Origin: UBA3775 sp964572955
Lineage (GTDB): Bacteria > Bacillota > Clostridia > Lachnospirales > Lachnospiraceae
Assembly (NCBI GenBank): GCA_964572955.1
Contig: CAZNGY010000067.1
Coordinates: forward strand, 1-6,551
Direction of reading: 5' to 3'
Length of the DNA stretch: 6,551 nucleotides
A program made the translations under genes and the position numbers. Position 1 is the first letter of the stretch. Every line of letters starts with the position of its first letter. Below the pieces are notes generated by a model. The model saw nothing but the letters and a program-made list of their open reading frames with translations. It was not told the DNA's origin and did no database searches. Positions 1-5,023 of this stretch are shown piece by piece.

Positions 1-1155
1 AAAAGAATCATCCCGAATCAAAAACTTTATATCTCCGCTGATATTATTCGGATTATATGCTGCTAACGCAGCATTTGCAGTCACATTCGTTCCTGCTTGG
101 GCACTTCGTGCCATTTTGACCTGTTCCAGGTCAAGATAAAAAGCGGGAGCGACAGCGAACTCGTGAGCGACGCTGCCACCGCCGACCTGACCCGTAGAGT
201 TGACAATGAACCCACTGCGGTTGCCACTCGAGCCGACACCCCAGAAGGAGCGGGACCACAGGAGGCTACGAGCGTACTGCCACGACGTAGCATTGTACAC
301 GTCGGACTTATCCGCAGCAAGATTTGCGATAACAGTTTCAATCTGCACCGGATTATAATACATTTCATCAATAGATGGTGCAAATAATTTTGCATCATTT
401 AATGTGTCTGATGATGAATCCGTATTAGAACTTCCTTCATTACCATCGGTTGTTACCGTTGCACCCTTTACTGCATTTTTTTCAGCTTCCGAAAACCACG
501 ATTGGCCGGAAGCTGCAATCGTAGGTCTTGAATTAGCACTTCCATCATAGGAAAAACCATTTTCATACCAATCATTTACAGTATTTAAAATAGTAGGAGC
601 AAATGCACTTGTTACATAAGCAAATGCGTTTGTTTTATACTGTGCAAAAAGATACTGATCATCCCATACCGCATCCGTATCCATCAATTCCCATGTTTTG
701 GAAAAATCAATATCTGTACGCTGATAGTATGTATTAAAATCAGAACCGCCACTATAATTACCTTTTACTGCTTTTTTTCCGTTATAGGTTGTTTCAACTA
801 ATCGTGCACCGCCGGAATCGCTATATACTTTTAAATGACCACTTGTTCCGGAATCTGATTGCTGCACTCCATCTCCAAACTGATTCAGTGCATAAAACGC
901 ATTTCCGGCATAATAATACTTTGTAGTGCCACTCGTATCCCTTGCCGGAATATTATTTACATTCCATACCGGAACAGATACACTACCTGTCATTCCTTCC
1001 AATTCTTTCGCCTGCACCGTCAGTCCTGTCGGTGCATCATAATATATATCCGTAGCTGTAAACAGACCTAATAACAGAGCTGCTACTAAGCCGCTGGATA
1101 TAAAACGTTTCACATGACATTTCATAAATTTTGCCATTTTTTTACCTTTTTCCAT
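1..1155 (-). CDS. DGR target: secreted protein with DUF6273/C-type-lectin-like variable domain (partial, C-terminus beyond window)
   Basis: The reading frame is open from ATG at 1155 to the left edge, giving 385 residues with no stop, so the gene is cut by the window. The N-terminus has a basic stretch (KGKK, KCHVKR), a hydrophobic core at about residues 18-34 and a VQA-K site near residue 49, which reads as a signal peptide; the protein is probably exported. Residues about 215-345 resemble the DUF6273/formylglycine-enzyme-like C-type lectin fold: an FSEAEKNAV segment, a LNDAKLFAPSIDEM segment, then WSRSFWG, and FAVAPAFYLDL at the end. Residues 293-340 are encoded by the VR and carry the diversified positions. 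At least 45 residues follow the variable domain, so the VR is not at the protein terminus. No cysteine occurs after the signal peptide. The start is supported by AAGGAGG ten bases upstream. The gene follows the reverse transcriptase by 30 bases. Ligand and anchoring are unknown. Confidence 0.9.
   Translation of the reverse strand, partial: MEKGKKMAKFMKCHVKRFISSGLVAALLLGLFTATDIYYDAPTGLTVQAKELEGMTGSVSVPVWNVNNIPARDTSGTTKYYYAGNAFYALNQFGDGVQQSDSGTSGHLKVYSDSGGARLVETTYNGKKAVKGNYSGGSDFNTYYQRTDIDFSKTWELMDTDAVWDDQYLFAQYKTNAFAYVTSAFAPTILNTVNDWYENGFSYDGSANSRPTIAASGQSWFSEAEKNAVKGATVTTDGNEGSSNTDSSSDTLNDAKLFAPSIDEMYYNPVQIETVIANLAADKSDVYNATSWQYARSLLWSRSFWGVGSSGNRSGFIVNSTGQVGGGSVAHEFAVAPAFYLDLEQVKMARSAQAGTNVTANAALAAYNPNNISGDIKFLIRDDSF
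116..134 (-). promoter_or_regulatory. Hairpin/cruciform just downstream of VR
   Basis: A perfect 8-bp inverted repeat (TTGACCTG and CAGGTCAA) flanks a 3-base loop that reads GAA on the coding strand. It begins two bases past the VR end. It lies inside the target ORF, encoding part of the LDLEQVK segment, and no equivalent is found beside the TR. In the Bordetella phage DGR and others, a short hairpin with an 8-bp-class stem a few bases beyond the VR raises homing efficiency and helps mark the VR as recipient. The position and stem length here match that element; function is inferred. Confidence 0.75.
137..164 (-). promoter_or_regulatory. Candidate initiation-of-mutagenic-homing (IMH) segment
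   Basis: The coding-strand 3' end of the VR is identical to the TR over 28 bases. It consists of a GC-rich core (GCTGTCGCTCCCGC in coding sense) ending in a run of five T. Known DGRs need a GC-rich, low-adenine 3' segment of the VR to start cDNA integration, and this is the equivalent place. Its function is inferred from position and composition. Identity to the TR stops one base outside it, at 136. Confidence 0.6.
137..279 (-). repeat. DGR variable repeat (VR)
   Basis: This 143-base stretch aligns without gaps to 2515-2657 at a constant offset of 2378, with 129 identical positions. The 14 differences are at 165, 173, 176, 177, 179, 182, 183, 206, 215, 227, 233, 234, 263 and 264. Each falls on a plus-strand T of the other copy, that is, an adenine in the coding orientation. 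The changes are ten A to G, two A to C and two A to T. They alter residues 298, 308, 310, 314, 317, 325, 326, 327, 328 and 331 of the target (template Asn or Asp becoming Leu, Gly, Ser, Ser, Ile, Gly, Gly, Gly, Ser and His). Two template Asn codons, giving N312 and N319, are unchanged. This identifies 137-279 as the recipient copy. Confidence 0.97.
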
Positions 1156-1165
1156 AGGTAAGTAT

Positions 1166-1172
1166 CCTCCTT
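1166..1172 (-). promoter_or_regulatory. Ribosome binding site of DGR target gene
   Basis: The sequence reads AAGGAGG on the minus strand, ten bases before the ATG at 1155. It is far stronger than anything in front of the reverse transcriptase, which suggests the target is made in much larger amounts than the RT from a shared transcript. It fixes the start at 1155 rather than at the internal ATG six codons later. Confidence 0.8.
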
Positions 1173-1185
1173 GTTAATCAATCTT

Positions 1186-2415
1186 TTAAATTTTCTTGTT
1201 TCTATGATAAAAACTTTCTTCATCATGCGTAAAAACATAACGTTTTGACAAATACCGTCGAAATTCTTCCGTATCTCCCTGCTTTAAAAAGGCATTTGTG
1301 CCATTCAGCTTCGCTTTCACATCTCCCAAAGAAAGTTTACCCACATAATAATCCTCTGCTGTTTTTTGATATTTCTTCTTGATCAGCTTTTTTCTGTCTT
1401 TTTTCACATGTAACGAAATTTCTCCACGATCGTTCATCGTATAATGCCATCCGCAAAAACTAAATCCTCGTGAAATGGGAGCATATACAGTCTTTAAAGG
1501 GTGTAAACGTACACCCATATCATTATCCCGTAAATACTGCTCTATTTTTATTTTGCAATCCTTACAGGACTGTTTCGTTTCAAAAAATGCGATGAAATCA
1601 TCCATATAACGAATATTTCCCTCACAATCTTCCCTTCGTTCCAAATACCAATCAATATCATTCAGATACATAATGCCTATCCATTGACTAGGTAAATTTC
1701 CCTTCGGCACACCATATTGACGAAAAGGATCTGCACAGGCAGCATATCCGTCAGTTTTTACCCAATCATCAATGATATTGCAAAACAGAATATATCCAAG
1801 AGCCTGCATTCCACAAAATTGTTCCTTGATTTTCTCATGGCTTAAATTGTCATAGTACCCTTGTATGTCACATTGAAGAAAATAAAAATTTTTCCCATAT
1901 TTATTGTACATTTCTCCCAAAATACGCTTTACTTCATTTTGTGCCGCCGGAGGTCCTTTATTTTCCCGGCAGGCAACATTATTAGGATGTAATTTTCTTT
2001 CAACGTATGGCTTTATAAATCTTTCTGTTAGCCATTCTTCCACAATTCTGTCCTGATAATAAGGTGCACTGATGATTCTTTCCGGATGATGAACCTTAAA
2101 ATCAAAATATCCGCCCGGTTTCCACGAAAGATTCATGATCCGTTTCGTTAAAGCATCTAACCGATGACCTATATTCCTTTCAAACGCATATGCTTCTTTG
2201 GAATACTTTTTTGACTTGATTCTTTCATGCCAGCATTCGTACAATTCATAATAAATTTGCTCATAAGACAAATTCCATGATAAATACGAATCTGTTACAT
2301 CATCCCAAAACGTTATATTCCCTTTCCTGTCCTTTTCAAGACGTATTCCCTTTATCCCTTCGTCTGTAACAACAGAAGAAAAACTGATTTCAAAACCGTT
2401 TTGATTGTATTTCAT
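1186..2415 (-). CDS. DGR-type reverse transcriptase
   Basis: This 409-residue enzyme is predicted to copy the TR RNA into cDNA with errors at template adenines. Motif A is CDIQGYYDNL at 182-191 with Asp183. Motif C is RYMDDFIAFF at 269-278, containing the catalytic YMDD. Between them, GVPKGNLPSQ at 235-244 has the GxxxSQ form typical of DGR enzymes rather than the QGxxxSP form of group II intron RTs. A later GFSFCGWHY at 317-325 fits the palm/thumb junction. There is no maturase or endonuclease domain, and the length fits DGR RTs. About 70 residues precede the RT core. ATG at 2415 is preceded directly by an in-frame TAA, so no upstream start is possible, and its ribosome binding site is weak. 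It lies between the TR and the target gene and is probably cotranscribed with avd. The DGR family call is firm because a TR/VR pair is present. Confidence 0.97.
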   Translation of the reverse strand: MKYNQNGFEISFSSVVTDEGIKGIRLEKDRKGNITFWDDVTDSYLSWNLSYEQIYYELYECWHERIKSKKYSKEAYAFERNIGHRLDALTKRIMNLSWKPGGYFDFKVHHPERIISAPYYQDRIVEEWLTERFIKPYVERKLHPNNVACRENKGPPAAQNEVKRILGEMYNKYGKNFYFLQCDIQGYYDNLSHEKIKEQFCGMQALGYILFCNIIDDWVKTDGYAACADPFRQYGVPKGNLPSQWIGIMYLNDIDWYLERREDCEGNIRYMDDFIAFFETKQSCKDCKIKIEQYLRDNDMGVRLHPLKTVYAPISRGFSFCGWHYTMNDRGEISLHVKKDRKKLIKKKYQKTAEDYYVGKLSLGDVKAKLNGTNAFLKQGDTEEFRRYLSKRYVFTHDEESFYHRNKKI

Positions 2416-2680
2416 AAATTATATCTTTTATCCCCGAATAACTATGTATCCGACGGGAACGGAATAGCCATACCTTTTTATCTCACATATACTCCGTAAA
2501 GCATACACACAACGTAAAAAGCGGGAGCGACAGCGAACTCGTTAGCGACGTTGTTATCGTTGACCTGACCCGTAGAGTTGACATTGAACCCATTGCGGTT
2601 GCCATTCGAGTTGACACCCCAGAAGGAGCGGGACCACAGGTTGCTACGAGCGTACTGTATGACAGCTATCCCCCTGCCAA
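2416..2680 (-). ncRNA. DGR RNA region: template repeat plus downstream spacer
   Basis: The 265 bases between avd and the RT gene have no credible gene. They hold a 23-base leader after the avd stop, the TR, and a 99-base spacer running to the RT start. In the Bordetella phage DGR the TR and the spacer after it bind RT-Avd and prime cDNA synthesis. Here the spacer can form a stem in which 2442-2445 pairs with 2464-2467 and 2449-2452 pairs with 2460-2463, with a 3-base bulge and a 7-base loop. Boundaries and folding are inferred; the RNA could be processed from the avd-RT message or have its own promoter, which I could not identify. Confidence 0.5.
2515..2657 (-). repeat. DGR template repeat (TR)
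   Basis: This is the non-coding partner of the VR, identical to it except at 14 adenines of this copy (coding sense). In the target's frame it would encode Asn at most variable codons (AAC or AAT) and one Asp. AAC is the usual DGR template codon because changing its first two bases reaches many amino acids without making a stop. It sits between avd and the RT gene, the usual DGR position. By hand count it is about 54% GC, clearly richer than the surrounding AT-rich DNA. Homology ends at 2515 on the spacer side and about 2657 on the avd side. Confidence 0.97.
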
Positions 2681-3100
2681 TTATTTATTTTTGTATGCAA
2701 TCCTCCTTTGATCACTTTCCATCCATTTCATATAACCAAACTTCAAAGCCGATAAATCCTTTGTCAGTTCCGATTCCTGCCCGATTGTTATACATCTGCA
2801 ACGTCTTAGCACCGGCAGAAGATCATTTATTTTTTCCATAACCTCAAGTGCATTGTTCTGTGTTTCCAAACGTTCAGGACTTTCTAAATCATACGAATTT
2901 GCAATTCTTGTGTTATATATCAATTCACAGCTTAAAGTTTGAATAATCTTACAGATTGTAAACCTGTATTCCTTTTGAGCACCTGCTGAATCTATGAATA
3001 TTTTTGCCGAAAAAGCCTGTGCCCTTTCCACTATTTGAAATGGTTTATCTTTCATTTTTCCATCAAATGATTTTGCTCCAGGCTTCTTTCGCTCAGACAT
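2681..3100 (-). CDS. avd: Accessory variability determinant (Avd), four-helix-bundle protein
   Basis: This 139-residue basic protein has no signal peptide. It has four predicted amphipathic helices at about residues 20-36, 42-68, 76-103 and 106-130, matching the four-helix-bundle (23S rRNA intervening sequence protein) family to which Avd belongs. Avd forms a pentamer that binds the DGR reverse transcriptase and the TR RNA and is needed for mutagenic cDNA synthesis in the Bordetella phage system. Basic residues include RKK near the N-terminus, RRCR at 99-102 and KNK at the end. ATG at 3100 is chosen because GGAGG lies eight bases upstream; a GTG nine bases earlier would fall within that ribosome binding site. 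The gene ends 23 bases before the TR and starts 51 bases after the HAD gene. Family assignment rests on length, helical pattern and strong context. Confidence 0.88.
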   Translation of the reverse strand: MSERKKPGAKSFDGKMKDKPFQIVERAQAFSAKIFIDSAGAQKEYRFTICKIIQTLSCELIYNTRIANSYDLESPERLETQNNALEVMEKINDLLPVLRRCRCITIGQESELTKDLSALKFGYMKWMESDQRRIAYKNK

Positions 3101-3151
3101 AATCAGCACCTCCGTATTTTTTCGTTGGTGCTCTTGATAATATTTTCCTTT

Positions 3152-3709
3152 TCATCTTCTCACCCCATGTTTTACTGCGTTATCCTTTTCCATATGTTCC
3201 AGCCTCGTTGTTTCCATAAGAGAAATTGCATCTAATTGCAAAAACATTTTTTCTGCGGACATATTATTATGTATGCTATACCCATTCCATGTCCCATGAG
3301 TACCATTGATACCGTTGTATAGTTTTACTGCAATTCCTGACCATTCTTTCAAATTTCTTGTAAAATCATCAATCAATACATCTGTTTTTCTGATGCTTCC
3401 AATATTTTCTAATGCGTCAGCCTTGCTTTCTCCATACGGTACATAAATCTGATTTTCTTCCGGAATATGCGTATGCCGCTTATTCCATTCAATTTTTTCT
3501 TCCTTTGAAATAGGCAACAGATAAGAAGAAAGAATAAACACCTCCAGTTTTCCCTCACGTGCCTTTTCCTGAAGCAAGGCAAACATATCACATACATTCT
3601 GATCAGGAATCCTGCTTAGAAAAAATCCCGGCGAAGTCATTTCCTCCAAAGAAGCATCTTCCCATTTAGCCAGGACACCATCCATATCCACAAATATCCG
3701 TCTATTCAT
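3152..3709 (-). CDS. HAD-superfamily phosphatase, 5'(3')-deoxyribonucleotidase-like
   Basis: This 185-residue protein is probably a cytoplasmic Mg-dependent phosphatase. Motif I is FVDMDGVLA at 6-14, with Asp8 as nucleophile and Asp10 as acid/base. Motif II is FILSS at 58-62, motif III is Lys96 in GESKADAL, and motif IV is LIDDF at 112-116 with two acidic residues. This set and the small cap region fit the NT5C-like nucleotidases that remove phosphate from (deoxy)nucleoside monophosphates; the actual substrate cannot be read from sequence. ATG at 3709 is preferred over one six codons upstream because AAAAAGGAG lies six bases before it. The start overlaps the end of the MutS-like gene by 8 bases, implying translational coupling. 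A role in adjusting nucleotide pools for the DGR is possible but untested. Confidence 0.8.
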   Translation of the reverse strand: MNRRIFVDMDGVLAKWEDASLEEMTSPGFFLSRIPDQNVCDMFALLQEKAREGKLEVFILSSYLLPISKEEKIEWNKRHTHIPEENQIYVPYGESKADALENIGSIRKTDVLIDDFTRNLKEWSGIAVKLYNGINGTHGTWNGYSIHNNMSAEKMFLQLDAISLMETTRLEHMEKDNAVKHGVRR

Positions 3710-4181
3710 AATTTGCTCCTTTTTCATCCAGCTTCTGCTTGATCATAGAAAAATAATGAAATGCTTCTTCACTCTCCAAATCAACCACTACTTTCATCCC
3801 ATTCATAGATTTTGATGGTTTATTTTGATATTCCCGGCATTTATCACATATTTCACTTAGAAAGGCATAGGCTTCCGAAAAATCTGAACGCTTACTAAAC
3901 TTTTCATAATTATGATTGTCCGGAAATATTTCTTCTTTTATTTTATTAACCGGATTATCCTTCGTCGGTTTGAATACACGATAAGATATCTCCAAAGTTT
4001 TCAACTTTTGAAGAACCTTTATAAGTGTACTCTCCGGAAAACCGCAGCTTACTTGTTTGCTGGAAGATGCTGTCGTTAATTTGTATCCCATGAGATTATG
4101 GATTACAACTGCATCTGTTTCATATGCGTAGTAAAAAATCCCCTTGTGGGACAATGTCAATATTCTTCCCATTGTTTCCAT
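3702..4181 (-). CDS. Small protein with MutS domain I-like (mismatch-recognition) fold
   Basis: The protein has 159 residues. Residues about 10-70 line up by eye with the N-terminal mismatch-recognition domain of MutS: KGIFYYAYETDA at 13-24 matches the family pattern GDFYELFYEDA, GYKLT at 32-36 matches the LxxxLT strand, and GFPESTLIKVLQKL at 47-60 matches GxPxHxxxxYLxxL. The phenylalanine of the mismatch-reading Phe-x-Glu motif is kept (Phe16), but the glutamate is replaced by Tyr18. The MutS clamp, lever and ATPase domains are absent; the remaining 90 residues are charged and I do not recognise them. AGGAGG lies 13 bases before the ATG, a long spacing, and no in-frame alternative exists upstream. 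It is the first gene after the terminator at 4301-4340, so it probably opens the transcript that reaches the DGR. I see no strong promoter in front of it, only a weak TATCAT-like -10. Function is unknown. Confidence 0.65.
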   Translation of the reverse strand: METMGRILTLSHKGIFYYAYETDAVVIHNLMGYKLTTASSSKQVSCGFPESTLIKVLQKLKTLEISYRVFKPTKDNPVNKIKEEIFPDNHNYEKFSKRSDFSEAYAFLSEICDKCREYQNKPSKSMNGMKVVVDLESEEAFHYFSMIKQKLDEKGANYE

Positions 4182-4300
4182 TTCTTTGCCAACACCTCCT
4201 AATTTCTACACTTAAACAGCATGATACCTATTTCCAATGTGCTAAGCGTTTGTGTGAAAGCCAACACTTTATTCTTTTTTTAACTGTCTAACATACATAC

Positions 4301-4340
4301 AAATAAAACGGCTCTGTATGCCAAAACCGCAACAGAGCCT
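4301..4340 (-). terminator. Rho-independent terminator after the XRE regulator
   Basis: GGCTCTGT and ACAGAGCC (plus-strand 4310-4317 and 4332-4339) form an 8-bp stem, extended by TGC/GCA with one bulged base. On the minus strand it is followed by GTTTTATTT. It starts eight bases past the regulator's stop codon and separates that gene from the MutS-like/HAD/DGR block. Confidence 0.85.
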
Positions 4341-4347
4341 ATTTTTA

Positions 4348-4833
4348 CTATTTACCAGTCATTCCTTCCCTTTTTACACGCTTCAAATCCTTAGCAATAA
4401 TCATAATCTGATCCAACAACATATTACTACTTGCCAAGTCTAAATCCTTTGTAATCTCATCGAACCTCTGACCGTTTGTTTTTCTTTTGTTAAAATCATA
4501 GGGAAACACCTCCGCAGGTGCAAGCTGTAACGCATAGGATAGTCTGATCAACGCATCCAAACCTATGTTGCATTTTCCGCTGAACATGTTTGACAGATGG
4601 GAAAAATGAACTCCTGATATTTCCGATAAGCCTCGGATCGACAACCCTTTCTTGTCCATTTCCACCCTAATATTTTGTATGATGCCATCGTATGTACGTT
4701 GCAATAATTCTTCATTATATACAGGTGTATCAATCAGCTCCGGAAACATTTTAGATCTGTGAAATCTTGGTTGTTTCTTTTTTTTCTCTGCTTTTTTTAT
4801 ATCACAATCTTCCTTATCTTCTAATGTTGGCAT
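4348..4833 (-). CDS. XRE-family helix-turn-helix transcriptional regulator
   Basis: The protein has 161 residues. An N-terminal extension of about 45 residues is lysine-rich (KKAEKKKK at 13-20). A Cro/C1-type HTH domain occupies roughly 51-111: IRVEMDKKGLSIRGLSEISGV, then HFSHLSNMFSGKCNIGLDALIRLSYALQLAPAEVFP. The recognition helix is about residues 74-84. The last 50 residues are helical and of unknown role. ATG at 4833 is chosen because GGAGG lies five bases upstream; a TTG four codons earlier overlaps that site. The gene has its own promoter and terminator, so it is a single-gene unit between the helicase and the DGR block. Regulators of this kind commonly control mobile-element genes; the targets here are unknown, with self-repression suggested by the palindrome in its promoter. 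Confidence 0.85.
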   Translation of the reverse strand: MPTLEDKEDCDIKKAEKKKKQPRFHRSKMFPELIDTPVYNEELLQRTYDGIIQNIRVEMDKKGLSIRGLSEISGVHFSHLSNMFSGKCNIGLDALIRLSYALQLAPAEVFPYDFNKRKTNGQRFDEITKDLDLASSNMLLDQIMIIAKDLKRVKREGMTGK

Positions 4834-4882
4834 AAATACCTCCAAAATCGAATATTACTTTTTTTTCTTTGTTATATCACTT

Positions 4883-4892
4883 GTAATATTAC
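4883..4892. promoter_or_regulatory. Possible operator for the XRE regulator
   Basis: GTAATATTAC is a perfect 10-bp palindrome covering the -10 element of the regulator's promoter. A near copy, with 8 of 10 bases matching, lies at 4849-4858 between the predicted start and the ribosome binding site. Two matching sites in one promoter region suggest autoregulation. The sequence is AT-rich, so chance occurrence is possible. Confidence 0.35.
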
Positions 4893-4914
4893 CATTTTTG
4901 TTTGCTTTAATCAA
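4886..4914 (-). promoter_or_regulatory. Sigma-70-type promoter of the XRE regulator
   Basis: On the minus strand, TTGATT (4909-4914) and TAATAT (4886-4891) are separated by exactly 17 bases. This predicts a start near 4879 and a 5' leader of about 45 bases before the ATG at 4833. Confidence 0.6.
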
Positions 4915-4973
4915 CACCTTTTTCGCATTTTCTCTCTTTTACAATACACTCCATTATTCTTCTATAACGTACT

Positions 4974-5007
4974 AAGACCACCTGCACGTATCAGTACAAG
5001 TGGTCTT
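4974..5007 (-). terminator. Inverted repeat downstream of helicase gene, possible terminator
   Basis: Two 14-base arms (4974-4987 and 4994-5007) pair around a 6-base loop, with two G-U pairs in the minus-strand transcript and none unpaired. It lies 16 bases after the helicase stop codon. No T-run follows on the minus strand, so it is not a standard Rho-independent terminator; it may stabilise the 3' end of the message or bind a protein. Confidence 0.5.
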
Positions 5008-5023
5008 ATGAAAAAATCGATTA

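Noticed and set aside
280..290. Extension of TR/VR homology past 279/2657
   Set aside because: The next base also fits an A-to-G change, but 281 and following differ at non-adenine sites and need gaps to align, so I stop the repeat at 279.
81..398. Open frames on both strands over the VR (minus 81-398 and plus 97-387)
   Set aside because: Both are out of frame with the target gene, which has a signal peptide, a ribosome binding site and a recognisable domain through the same bases. The GC-rich VR tends to leave other frames open.
1186..2415. Group II intron or retron reverse transcriptase
   Set aside because: There is no maturase or endonuclease domain and no intron RNA structure or retron msr/msd pattern. 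The SQ form of the motif between A and C and the nearby TR/VR pair fix it as a DGR enzyme.
2578..2841. Plus-strand open frame across TR and the end of avd
   Set aside because: It runs antisense to avd and the TR, has no ribosome binding site that I can see and shows no domain.
4200..4300. Promoter for the MutS-like/HAD/DGR block
   Set aside because: Only a TATCAT-like -10 with no acceptable -35 at 16-18 bases was found, too weak to list as a feature.
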